Origin: QUBU01 sp014337915
Lineage (GTDB): Bacteria; Pseudomonadota; Gammaproteobacteria; Steroidobacterales; GCA-2729495
Assembly (NCBI GenBank): GCA_030263395.1
Contig: SZOW01000012.1
Location: forward strand, 1 to 64,000
DNA length: 64,000 bases
Reading direction: 5' to 3'
This document shows positions 36,633-44,866 of the stretch, piece by piece. The first letter of the stretch is position 1. Every line of letters starts with the position of its first letter. Both the position numbers and the translations under genes were made by a program. The notes beneath the pieces were generated by a model. The model was not told the origin of the DNA, did not search any database, and was given only the letters and a program-made list of their open reading frames with translations.

Positions 36633-37520
36633 TCAAGGGCGATCCCGCCCGGCCGGCGCAGCTGCCACCGGCCAGGCCAGGCGCCCGGCCTGGTAGTCGG
36701 CGATGGCCTGTTCGATCTCCTCGCGGCTGTTCATCACGAAGGGGCCGTACTGCACCACCGGCTCGCCAATCGGCTTGCCGGCCAGCAGCAGCAATCGCGC
36801 ACCCGCCGCGCCCGCACGCAGGTCGACGCGATCCCCATCGGTGAGCAGGCTGGCAGCGCGCACTGGCAACGGCTGGTCCTCGCCCACGACAGCCGCGCCT
36901 TCATATAGATAGAGAAAGGCGTGGTGGCCCAGCGGCAGTGGCACCCGCAGCGCCGCGCCGGCAGGCAACCGCAGGTCGAAGTACTGCGGCGCTGTGGACA
37001 GGCCGCCGATGGGCCCAGCATGGCGCAGGCCGTCCTGCTCGAAGGTACCGGCGATGACCCGCGCCTCGCCGCCACCGGCCAGTGGAACCACGGGAATCCG
37101 CGCCGCCGCAATGTCCTGCCAGGCAGCCGCCTTCATCTTTTCCTTCGCGGGCAGGTTGATCCACAGCTGGAAGCCGCGCAGGCGCCCGGACTCCTGCTGC
37201 GGCATCTCGGAGTGGATGATCCCGCGCGCCGCGGTCATCCACTGGACGTCGCCCGGCCCGAGGTCACCGCGGTTGCCGAAGCTGTCCTCGTGGCGCATGT
37301 GGCCGTCGAGCATGTAGGTCACGGTCTCGAAACCCCGGTGCGGGTGCGAGGGAAAGCCGGCGATGTAGTCACCGGGGTCGTCGGAGAAGAATTCGTCGAG
37401 CATCAGGAACGGATCGAAGCGTTGGCCCTGGTGGCTGCCAAGGCTGCGATACAGCCTGACCCCGGCACCATCGGCGGCGGCAACGGCGGGAATCACGGTC
37501 TGGAGCTGGCGTGAAGTCAT
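36633..37520 (-). CDS. Pirin-family cupin protein
   Basis: 295 residues, two cupin domains. The N-terminal cupin has the metal ligands FPSHPHRGFETVTY and MRHEDS; also GDVQWMTAARGIIHSE. Bacterial pirins include quercetinase-like dioxygenases, but their physiological roles are mostly unknown. The ribosome site is a GGGGG stretch that is part of a repeat element (see 37526-37578). Confidence 0.9.
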   Translation of the reverse strand: MTSRQLQTVIPAVAAADGAGVRLYRSLGSHQGQRFDPFLMLDEFFSDDPGDYIAGFPSHPHRGFETVTYMLDGHMRHEDSFGNRGDLGPGDVQWMTAARGIIHSEMPQQESGRLRGFQLWINLPAKEKMKAAAWQDIAAARIPVVPLAGGGEARVIAGTFEQDGLRHAGPIGGLSTAPQYFDLRLPAGAALRVPLPLGHHAFLYLYEGAAVVGEDQPLPVRAASLLTDGDRVDLRAGAAGARLLLLAGKPIGEPVVQYGPFVMNSREEIEQAIADYQAGRLAWPVAAAPAGRDRP

Positions 37521-37525
37521 GGCAG

Positions 37526-37578
37526 ATGCCCCCAGGAAAGCTCATCAGGCCAGAATGCCCCCAGATATGCCCCCAGAA
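37526..37578. repeat. Three copies of a 12-bp repeat near the tRNA-Ser 3' end
   Basis: ATGCCCCCAG followed by GA, AT or AA occurs at 37526-37537, 37555-37566 and 37567-37578; the last two are exactly tandem. They lie 108-160 bases beyond the 3' end of tRNA-Ser. Arrays like this resemble integrase arm-site repeats at tRNA attachment sites, but no integrase or element is present. The first copy also supplies the pirin ribosome site, so it could be coincidental. Confidence 0.5.
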
Positions 37579-37685
37579 TGACGTGGCAACAAGGGGGCGA
37601 CCCCAGGTTTCTGCAGCGACGATTACAAGCAACCCCGCGTTCCACCGGGGCTTTGTCGATTCCGGAATCCCCCGGGAGGGGTATT

Positions 37686-37773
37686 TGGCGGAGGGAGAGG
37701 GATTCGAACCCCCGTGACGTTTCCGTCCCACTGATTTCGAGTCAGGGCCGTTTAGCCGCTCCGGCATCCCTCC
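37686..37773 (-). tRNA. tRNA-Ser (CGA anticodon)
   Basis: An 88-base class II tRNA on the reverse strand. The acceptor arm pairs GGAGGGA with TCCCTCC, discriminator G, and the CCA end is encoded. The anticodon loop reads CTCGAAA within the stem CTGA/TCAG, giving CGA (reads UCG). There is a long variable arm and the TΨC sequence GGTTCGAATCC. Complete and undamaged. Confidence 0.96.
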
Positions 37774-37792
37774 GTGGCATGCAGGACGCGGA

Positions 37793-37823
37793 ATTATAGG
37801 CGGCTCGCGGCTGGCCGCCAGCC
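37793..37823 (-). promoter_or_regulatory. tRNA-Ser promoter -10 and preceding hairpin
   Basis: On the reverse strand TATAAT (37798-37793) lies 20 bases before the tRNA 5' end, followed by a GC-rich discriminator (TTCCGCG), typical of stable-RNA promoters. Immediately upstream GGCTGG/CCAGCC (37809-37823) forms a hairpin that may end the transcript of the 105-residue gene. Confidence 0.6.
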
Positions 37824-37857
37824 GTTTCGCGCCTGGGCGAGGCTGCCCTCAGTTGCC

Positions 37858-38175
37858 TCAGCCCTGATCAGCCAGCCGGGCCAGCGCCTGGAAAAACTCC
37901 CCGGGGCGGCTGATGGCACCGCGATTGCGGGCATTGGGATCCACCGAGCAACCGGAGGCGGTCGGCGCGTTCTGTTCAACCTCGCTGGCGGTCTCCATGC
38001 GATAGAACGTGAACCAGTTCTCCAGCGGCAGGGGCTCGCCATGGCGCCCACTCTCATAGTAGTGGCGGTAGGCCTGGTAACGGCCGAACACGAGGCGCAC
38101 CTCGGCCGGATCGAGGTCCTGGGCGCGGCACCAGTCCTCCCAGCTCAGGGTCCCTGCGCTGTCGGTCGCGGTCAT
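37858..38175 (-). CDS. Uncharacterised 105-residue cytosolic protein
   Basis: Begins MTATDSAGTLSWEDWCRAQ. It is hydrophilic, with no signal or membrane segment; the first half is helical (PAEVRLVFGRYQAYRHYYESG) and contains several aromatic residues, the last third is polar. No family recognised. A strong promoter upstream (TATAAT in an AT-rich tract) and normal codon use argue that it is real. No good ribosome site is seen; GGGGTG lies nine bases before the ATG. Confidence 0.55.
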   Translation of the reverse strand: MTATDSAGTLSWEDWCRAQDLDPAEVRLVFGRYQAYRHYYESGRHGEPLPLENWFTFYRMETASEVEQNAPTASGCSVDPNARNRGAISRPGEFFQALARLADQG

Positions 38176-38197
38176 GGTCGTACACCCCAACAGCAAG

Positions 38198-38275
38198 GAT
38201 GCTCATAACTAACGGGATTATATAGATTCTGTATGTTATTGATATTAGTAACCATATACATAATACCCGGTCGGA
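38198..38275. promoter_or_regulatory. AT-rich divergent promoter island
   Basis: A stretch of roughly 75 bases far richer in A+T than its surroundings. On the minus strand it holds a perfect TATAAT (38222-38217), 42 bases from the start of the 105-residue gene. On the plus strand TTATTG, 17 bases, CATAAT could serve mltF, though with a leader of about 100 bases. Low stability here would also favour binding by nucleoid proteins (inference). Confidence 0.5.
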
Positions 38276-38366
38276 TAATGGTGACCTGTTCCAATGGCCG
38301 GGCCAGTGGTGGGCATGGTAACGTCTGCCCCGCGTCTGGGCCAAACCGTCAGGGACGACCCTGCGG

Positions 38367-39833
38367 ATGGAGGTTTCAAGGTTGCTGGCTGCTCGCCTGA
38401 AGCTCGGAGCACTGCTGTGTGCGACTCTGGTGCTGGGCACCTGCGCCCACCCTCCCTCCCTGCTGCAGGAGGTCCGGCAACTGGGTGAACTGCGAGTCAT
38501 CACGCGCAACGGGCCCAACGCCTACTATGTGGACGGCGACGGACCCAGCGGGCCCGAATACGAGCTGCTGAAGGGTTTTGCCGACGAACTCGGCGTCCGC
38601 CTTCGGCTCATCGTGGTGGAGAACGCCGCCCAGGTCCTGCCCGCCCTGATCAACGGCCAGGGCCATCTCGCAGCTGCGGGCCTGACCATCAACCGCGACA
38701 GCGAACAGCTGGTGGACTTCGGGCCGGTCTACCAGCAGGTCACCGAACACCTGGTCTATCGGGACGGCCGCCGCCGGCCCCGCGACCTGCGCCAGTTGCG
38801 CGGCAAGCGCCTCGAAGTTCCTTCCGGCACAAGTTATGTCAAGACGCTGGTCCGCGCACAGGCACGGGTACCGGAGCTGGTATGGACCGAGAACCCCCAC
38901 GCCGACCAGAACGAGTTGCTGCATCGGGTCGCCAGCGGATCGCTGGACTACACCGTAGTGAAGTCCAGCGCCTTCGCGGTGTACCGCAGTTACATCCCCG
39001 AGATCCGCGTTGCCTTCAACCTCGCCGAGGGCGAGTCGGTGGCCTGGGCTTTCCCCCAGCGCGCGGATTCGAGCCTGCGGCAGGCCGCCGAGCATTACTT
39101 CGCACGCATCCGCGCCAGTGGCGAACTGGACCGGATCATGGACGCCTACTACGGTCACGTCGCCCGGCCCAACTACGTCGGCACCAGGCATTTCCTGCAG
39201 GATGTGCGCTCCCGGCTCCCGGCGTACCGCCAGCAGTTCAAGGCGGCCGCGGCCGAATTCGGCATCGACTGGCGGCTGCTGGCGGCCATCGGCTACCAGG
39301 AGTCCCGGTGGGATCCCGAGGCCGTCTCTCCCACCGGCGTGCGCGGCCTGATGATGCTTACCGAGCAGACCGCGGCCACCTTCGGTGTCGAGGATCGCAC
39401 CGACGCTGCGCAGAGCATTCGCGGCGGGGCGCGCTACCTGGCGCACATCCTGTCGCGGATCCCGAAGGACGTGGTCGAACCGGATCGCACGGCCTTCGCA
39501 CTGGCCACCTACAACATGGGCTTCGGCCACCTGCTCGACGCCCGGCGCCTGACCCGCGACGCAGGCGGCAACTGGAACCTCTGGGTCCATGTGCGTCCCA
39601 CCGTGAAGAAGCTGGCCGACCCGGATTTCGCCGCGCAGTCGCGCCATGGCTTCGCCCGTGGCGGTGAGACCGTCTGGTTCGTGGACAACGTGCAGGCCTA
39701 CTTCAACGTGCTGGCCTTCATGACCCGCGACGAGGTGCCCCTGCCCGGCTGGATGCAGCAGCGGGCCCCCGCGCCCATCCAGGCCGACGCCGGTCGCAAC
39801 CCGGCCAAGGCCGCCGGCGACGAGGCCACCTGA
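38367..39833 (+). CDS. mltF: Membrane-bound lytic murein transglycosylase F
   Basis: Periplasmic enzyme that cleaves peptidoglycan to anhydromuropeptides. 488 residues: lipoprotein-like signal with Cys in VLGTCAH near residue 26, an N-terminal solute-binding-protein-like domain (LRVITRNGPNAYYVDGDG, FAVYRSYIPE, about 40-270) and a C-terminal lysozyme-like domain with catalytic Glu in GYQESRWDPEAVSPTGVRGLMM, and ALATYNMGFGHL. Domain order and length match MltF. Confidence 0.95.
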   Translation: MEVSRLLAARLKLGALLCATLVLGTCAHPPSLLQEVRQLGELRVITRNGPNAYYVDGDGPSGPEYELLKGFADELGVRLRLIVVENAAQVLPALINGQGHLAAAGLTINRDSEQLVDFGPVYQQVTEHLVYRDGRRRPRDLRQLRGKRLEVPSGTSYVKTLVRAQARVPELVWTENPHADQNELLHRVASGSLDYTVVKSSAFAVYRSYIPEIRVAFNLAEGESVAWAFPQRADSSLRQAAEHYFARIRASGELDRIMDAYYGHVARPNYVGTRHFLQDVRSRLPAYRQQFKAAAAEFGIDWRLLAAIGYQESRWDPEAVSPTGVRGLMMLTEQTAATFGVEDRTDAAQSIRGGARYLAHILSRIPKDVVEPDRTAFALATYNMGFGHLLDARRLTRDAGGNWNLWVHVRPTVKKLADPDFAAQSRHGFARGGETVWFVDNVQAYFNVLAFMTRDEVPLPGWMQQRAPAPIQADAGRNPAKAAGDEAT

Positions 39834-39851
39834 GCCGGGGCCACGCCCGGC
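39834..39851. terminator. Bidirectional hairpin between mltF and tadA
   Basis: GCCGGG and CCCGGC form a six-pair stem in the 34-base gap between the two converging genes. No T-run follows on either side, so strength is uncertain. Confidence 0.35.
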
Positions 39852-39867
39852 CGGCAGCCGCACCGCG

Positions 39868-40323
39868 TCAGCGCCGCTCGCGAAAAAAGCCCTGTAGCAG
39901 GTCCCGGCTCTCCCCGGCCAGCACGCCGCCGCTGACTTCCATGCGGTGGTTGAGCGCGGGTGAACGCGCCAGTTCGAAGACCGAACCCGCGGCACCGGCC
40001 TTGGGATCGACAGCTCCGTAGACCAGGCGCGCGATCCGCGCATGCACCATGGCACCCGTGCACATCGCACAGGGCTCAAGCGTCACGTACAGCGTGCAAC
40101 CGCCGAGGCGATAGTTGCCGAGGGCCTGGCCCGCGGCGCGCAGCGCCTCGATTTCCGCGTGCGCAGTGGGATCCTGTCGCAGGATCGGCTGGTTGTGACC
40201 GCTGGCGATGACCTGCCCATCGTTGACGATCACGCAACCGACCGGAACCTCGCCGGCGATGCCAGCCAGCCGCGCCTGCTCCAGCGCGAGCCGCATGAAA
40301 CGTTCGTCTTCGGTTGCCAACAC
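39868..40323 (-). CDS. tadA: tRNA-specific adenosine deaminase
   Basis: Converts the wobble adenosine of tRNA-Arg(ACG) to inosine. Zinc/active-site motifs TAHAEIEAL and EPCAMCTGAM are intact, with the family block LGNYRLGGCTLYVTLEP. The frame is open further upstream, but GTG at 40323 with a GAGGGA ribosome site gives 151 residues, close to the usual length; the next codon, TTG, is an alternative start. Confidence 0.93.
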   Translation of the reverse strand: MLATEDERFMRLALEQARLAGIAGEVPVGCVIVNDGQVIASGHNQPILRQDPTAHAEIEALRAAGQALGNYRLGGCTLYVTLEPCAMCTGAMVHARIARLVYGAVDPKAGAAGSVFELARSPALNHRMEVSGGVLAGESRDLLQGFFRERR

Positions 40324-40495
40324 AAGGTCCCTCGCATTCGTGCCTGCGCAAGGCTGGCCGCGCATCGCAACCGGCCCGGCGGGAACATTCTGGCAGAGCG
40401 CCACGCGGCAGCACAGCGAACCAGCCGCGATCCATGCCAGTGCCTGCCGAGCGCAGCTGACCAGCGACATCGGCCCACGGTATCCTGCAAGGGCC

Positions 40496-42910
40496 ATGAC
40501 CAGTGATTGCAGCAGCGCCCCCGGCTGGCCTGGTTCCCCGCCACGCTGGACCTCAAGTGCCAAGACCGGCGTCGGAACCTCCCTCTCCAGCGCCAGCTAT
40601 GTCTGGTTCACGATCAGCCACGGCATCCTCAACGAGGTCTATTACCCGCGCCTGGACCTGCCCTGCACGCGTGACCTGGGCCTGGTGGTAACCGATGGGT
40701 ACGACTACTTCTCGGAGGAGAAACGTCATGCCCACTCGCAGCTCAGCTACCCGTTCGCCGGCGTGCCGTTCTACCGGCTGAGCAATCGCTGCCTGTCGGG
40801 CCGCTATCGCATCACCAAGGACATCCTCACCGACCCGCGCCGCGATTCGGTGTTGCAGCGCACACAGTTCATGCCCCTGCAGGGCCATCTCGCCGACTAT
40901 CAGCTCTACGTTCTGGCCGCACCGCATCTCGGCAACCGCGGCCAGGGCAACGATGCCTGGATCGGTGAGTGCAAGGGCCAGCCGATGCTGTTCGCGCAGC
41001 GGCACGGCTTCGCGCTGGCCATTGCCTGCTCGGCACCCTGGCGCAGGCGTTCTGCTGGCTACGTCGGCACGAGTGATGGCTGGCAGGACCTGTCCCGGCA
41101 CCGGCGGATGGAGTGGCAGTACGTCCGCGCGGAAGATGGCAACGTCGCCCTTACCGGAGAAATCGACCTGCAGGCCTGCAATGGCCAATTCGTGCTGGCA
41201 CTCGGTTTTGGCAGCACTGCCGCTGAAGCCGGCCACCGCGTGCTGGCGAGCCTGGCCGACGGCTTCGACGCCGCGCAGGACGCCTATGTGCGCGGCTGGC
41301 AAGACTGGCAGCAGTCCTTCCGGCTACGCGCCGGCAGCCGGGATCCCGGGGACGACCTGGGGAACGACGCCTGGCGCAATAGCCTGATGGTGCTGCGCAC
41401 GCATGAGTCCAAGCGCCTGCCGGGTGGCCTGATCGCGAGCCTGTCGTTTCCCTGGGGCTTCGCCCGGGGCGACGCTGACCCCGGCGGCTACCACCTCGCA
41501 TGGCCGCGCGACCTGGTCGAGGCAGCCGGTGCCCTGCTCGCGGCCGGTGCGCATGAGGACGTGCGCCGCGTGTTGCGCTACCTGCAGACCACCCAGGAGG
41601 CCGACGGCCACTGGCCGCAGAACATGTGGCTCGACGGCACCCCGTACTGGCGCGGTATCCAGATGGATGAAACGGCGTTCCCGATCCTGCTCACCGACCT
41701 GGCGCAGCGTGAAGGCGCGGTGGGTGCTACCGAACTGCAGCAGCTGTGGCCGATGCTGCGGCGGGCGGCGGGCTTCCTCGCCCGCAACGGGCCGGTCACG
41801 CAGCAGGATCGCTGGGAGGAAGACGCGGGCTATTCGCCGTTCACACTGGCCGTGGAAGTGGCGGCGCTACTTGTCGCAGCCGGGTTCGCGGACCAGAGCG
41901 GTGAGCCGACCCTTGCCCGCTACCTGCGCGAGACGGCCGACTCCTGGAACGCGCAGATCGAGCGCTGGACCTATGTCACCGGCACCGACCTCGCCCGGCA
42001 GGCCGGAGTGGATGGCCACTATGTGCGCATCGCACCCCCTGTGGACGACGCGGGCTGCGCAGCCGGCGATGGCCTGGTGCCGATCAAAAACCGCCCGCCT
42101 GGCGCAGGCACCGAGCCGGCGCGCCATGTGGTCAGCCCGGACGCACTGGCGCTGGTGCGCTTCGGCCTGCGGGCGGCGAATGACCCGCGCATCGTCAATA
42201 CCCTGCGGGTGATCGACGCCCTGCTCAAGGTGGACACGCCCAGCGGTCCGGCCTGGCGCCGCTACAACGATGATGGCTATGGCGAGCACCCGGACGGTGG
42301 GCCGTTCGATGGCACCGGCTGCGGCCGTGCCTGGCCGCTGCTCACGGGTGAACGCGCGCATTACGAGCTGGCGGCGGGCCGGCCGGAAACGGCACGCCGG
42401 TTGCTGCGGACCCTGCTCGGATTCGCCAATGAAGGTGGCATGCTGCCGGAGCAGGTCTGGGATGCACCCGACATCCCGCAGCGCGAACTGTTCTTCGGCC
42501 GTCCCGCAGGCTCCGCCATGCCGCTGGTCTGGGCCCATGCCGAGCACATCAAACTGCTGCGCTCGTTGCAGGACGGGCATGTCTTCGACACGCCACCGCA
42601 GGCAGTCGCGCGCTATGTTGCCCGGCAGCCGGAGCCACCACCGGCGATCTGGCGCTTCAACCACAAGTGCCGGTCGATTCCCGCAGGCAGCGCGCTGCGC
42701 ATCGAGGTTCTGGCCAGGGCTACGCTCCACTGGAGTAGCGATGGCTGGAAAACCACCCAGGACACCGTCACCCGGGACACGGGCATCGGCCTACACCTCA
42801 TCGACCTCCCGGCCGGCAGCCTGCCAGGCGGTGCGACGCTGCGGTTCACTTTCTACTGGCACGAGGCCCGGCGCTGGGAGGGAGTTGACTTCCAGCTCCA
42901 TGTGGCGTGA
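40496..42910 (+). CDS. Glycoside hydrolase family 15, glucoamylase-type
   Basis: 804 residues. An N-terminal beta-sandwich domain (about 20-290, YVWFTISHGILNEVYYPRLD) precedes the alpha/alpha-barrel catalytic domain (about 310-700), with WPRDLVEAAGALLAAG, the general acid in WEEDAGYSP and the base in LPEQVWD. A C-terminal beta domain follows (YVARQPEPPPAIWRFNHK). Such enzymes release glucose from alpha-glucans; no signal peptide is visible, suggesting intracellular glycogen or maltooligosaccharide breakdown. TATCCT nine bases before the ATG may be its -10. Confidence 0.9.
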   Translation: MTSDCSSAPGWPGSPPRWTSSAKTGVGTSLSSASYVWFTISHGILNEVYYPRLDLPCTRDLGLVVTDGYDYFSEEKRHAHSQLSYPFAGVPFYRLSNRCLSGRYRITKDILTDPRRDSVLQRTQFMPLQGHLADYQLYVLAAPHLGNRGQGNDAWIGECKGQPMLFAQRHGFALAIACSAPWRRRSAGYVGTSDGWQDLSRHRRMEWQYVRAEDGNVALTGEIDLQACNGQFVLALGFGSTAAEAGHRVLASLADGFDAAQDAYVRGWQDWQQSFRLRAGSRDPGDDLGNDAWRNSLMVLRTHESKRLPGGLIASLSFPWGFARGDADPGGYHLAWPRDLVEAAGALLAAGAHEDVRRVLRYLQTTQEADGHWPQNMWLDGTPYWRGIQMDETAFPILLTDLAQREGAVGATELQQLWPMLRRAAGFLARNGPVTQQDRWEEDAGYSPFTLAVEVAALLVAAGFADQSGEPTLARYLRETADSWNAQIERWTYVTGTDLARQAGVDGHYVRIAPPVDDAGCAAGDGLVPIKNRPPGAGTEPARHVVSPDALALVRFGLRAANDPRIVNTLRVIDALLKVDTPSGPAWRRYNDDGYGEHPDGGPFDGTGCGRAWPLLTGERAHYELAAGRPETARRLLRTLLGFANEGGMLPEQVWDAPDIPQRELFFGRPAGSAMPLVWAHAEHIKLLRSLQDGHVFDTPPQAVARYVARQPEPPPAIWRFNHKCRSIPAGSALRIEVLARATLHWSSDGWKTTQDTVTRDTGIGLHLIDLPAGSLPGGATLRFTFYWHEARRWEGVDFQLHVA

Positions 42911-42959
42911 GACAATAGCCGCCGGCGCGGCAACCGCTGCCGCTGCGGAGGACTCCCAG

Positions 42960-43739
42960 GTGAAGCCGAGAACTGCATCTCTCGCCACGGCATTGCTGGC
43001 GCTGGCACTCACGGCCGGCTGCGCGCCGGCGCGCAAGCCCGAGGCCAACGCCCATGCGGCCCCACCGGCCAACGCGACGATCGTGCGCAGCGTGGTGGGC
43101 GTGCTGGACTGCACCACGCTCAGCAAGGGCGAACCCTGTGGTCGCGAGGCCTGGACGCTCACCGTGCAGGCTGACGGCTCGCGGACCATGCGCGCCTTCT
43201 TTGACGGTGGCCGTGATGCCCAGCAGATCAGCACCATATACCGCGCCGATGCCGCCTTCCGCTTCCTCGAGGCCTTCTCCACGGCATACAGCAAGGGCAA
43301 GCTGCTGGGATCGGGCTTCTACGTGGCCGACGGCTCCCTGCTCCACGTCACCACGCGCGGCAGCACCGGCTACAAGGCAGAAGACCTGCCGCTGCCGCAG
43401 GACTACTCCGTGCTGCTGCATCCACCGAGCATCGACGGCTGGCATTTCGGTCACTATGACAGCGCTGCTGGCGGCCGGCAGAAGCTGCCGACTTTCGTCT
43501 TTGGCGGCGTCGACGGCGGCCCGCGGGTCGCTGCGTTCCCGATCACGCTCGAGTTCGTCGGCCGGGAGACCATCACGGTGCCTGCCGGCAGGTTCGAGAC
43601 CGAGCACTACCACTATGGCAAGGACACCGAGGTGTGGATCATGGGCCCGGACCGCATCATGGTCCGCCATGAGTACCGTGCTGCGGACACGCGCTTCGAA
43701 CTCACGCAGGTCCAGGGCCCGGTCGGCGGGCGCCTGTGA
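42960..43739 (+). CDS. DUF3108-like lipoprotein
   Basis: 259 residues from a GTG start with GGAGG nine bases upstream. A lipobox is present (LALTAGC, Cys about 21). The mature part is beta-rich with PAGRFETEHYHYGKDTEVWIMGPDRIMVRHEY at the end, a pattern common to DUF3108 and related periplasmic proteins. No known function. It overlaps the following adaptor gene by four bases (GTGA), so it belongs to the efflux operon. Confidence 0.65.
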   Translation: MKPRTASLATALLALALTAGCAPARKPEANAHAAPPANATIVRSVVGVLDCTTLSKGEPCGREAWTLTVQADGSRTMRAFFDGGRDAQQISTIYRADAAFRFLEAFSTAYSKGKLLGSGFYVADGSLLHVTTRGSTGYKAEDLPLPQDYSVLLHPPSIDGWHFGHYDSAAGGRQKLPTFVFGGVDGGPRVAAFPITLEFVGRETITVPAGRFETEHYHYGKDTEVWIMGPDRIMVRHEYRAADTRFELTQVQGPVGGRL

Positions 43740-44866
43740 TCCGGCGCCGGCTCATAGTCATGCTCGTCGCCTGCACCGTCATCTTCGGCGGTGTGCTGGG
43801 CTTCCAGGCCTTTGTCGGGCAGATGATGCGCAAAGCCATGGCGTCCGCACCTCCGCCGGTGCAGACGGTCTCTACGGCGCAGGCCGAGATGCTCGACTGG
43901 CAGCCGACGCTGCATGCCGTCGGCACGCTGCGTGCTGTCAGCGGCACCGACCTTTCGGCCGAAGTGTCGGGCATCGTCGACGAGATCCACTTCGAATCCG
44001 GCGACGACGTCCGCAGCGGCCAGCTGCTGGTCAGCCTGCGCTCCGGCATCGATGTCGCCAGGCTGCGCGAGGCGCAGGCGGCGGTGGATCTTGCAAGGCT
44101 CGACTTCCAGCGCAATCGCGAGCTCGCGCCGAAGGGCCTGGTGAGCCAGGCCACCCTGGATGCGGCCGAGACGCAGCTGCGCAGCACGGAGGCGCAGCTG
44201 AAGCAGCAGCAGGAGGGCGTCAGGCGCACCTCGATCCGCGCGCCCTTCGGTGGCCGCATCGGCCTGCGTGTCGTCGATGTCGGCCAGTACCTGAATGCCG
44301 GTACCCGGATCGCCACCCTCCAGGCCCTCGACCAGCTGCTGGTGGACTTCTTCCTGCCGCAGCGTGACCTCGGGCTACTGTCACCACGACAACAGGTCAC
44401 CGTGGCGGTCGATGCCTGGCCCGGCGAACTGTTCAAGGGCGAGGTTATCGCCATCGACTCCAGGGTCGACGCCCAGACCCGCAACGTCGCCGTGCGTGCA
44501 CGCATCGACAATCCCGCGCACCGGCTGCTGCCCGGCATGTACGTGTCGGTAACCGTCGCTGCCGGCGCCAGCCTGCGCCATGTCACGCTGCCGCAGACAG
44601 CCATCGTCTACAACTCCTTCGGTGACTCCGTCTACCTGGTCGAAGGCAGCGGCGACCGGTTGCTGGCCAGGCAGGTATTCGTCCAGGTCGGGCCGACCAG
44701 GGGCGACCAGGTCGCCATCCTCTCCGGTGTCGCGGCCGGTGCGACCGTAGTCAGCGCCGGGCAGATCAAGCTGCAGGACGGGGCGCCGGTCCGGATCAAC
44801 AATACCGTGCAACCGCCCAACAACCCGGCACCCAACCCGCCCGACGAGCCTGGCCGGCGTAAATGA
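43736..44866 (+). CDS. RND efflux periplasmic adaptor (second pair)
   Basis: 376 residues with an uncleaved N-terminal anchor (LIVMLVACTVIFGGVLGFQAF). Lipoyl halves are TDLSAEVSGIVDEIHFESGDDVRSGQ and IRAPFGGRIGLRVVDVGQYLNAGT, separated by a short coiled-coil hairpin; beta-barrel and membrane-proximal domains follow. Unlike the first adaptor it is not a lipoprotein. GTG start overlaps the lipoprotein gene, and ATGA overlap leads into the pump. Confidence 0.93.
   Translation: MIRRRLIVMLVACTVIFGGVLGFQAFVGQMMRKAMASAPPPVQTVSTAQAEMLDWQPTLHAVGTLRAVSGTDLSAEVSGIVDEIHFESGDDVRSGQLLVSLRSGIDVARLREAQAAVDLARLDFQRNRELAPKGLVSQATLDAAETQLRSTEAQLKQQQEGVRRTSIRAPFGGRIGLRVVDVGQYLNAGTRIATLQALDQLLVDFFLPQRDLGLLSPRQQVTVAVDAWPGELFKGEVIAIDSRVDAQTRNVAVRARIDNPAHRLLPGMYVSVTVAAGASLRHVTLPQTAIVYNSFGDSVYLVEGSGDRLLARQVFVQVGPTRGDQVAILSGVAAGATVVSAGQIKLQDGAPVRINNTVQPPNNPAPNPPDEPGRRK

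Noticed and set aside
37369..37767. Minus-strand 132-codon frame.
   Set aside because: Its N-terminus is a translation of the tRNA-Ser gene, a common annotation artefact.
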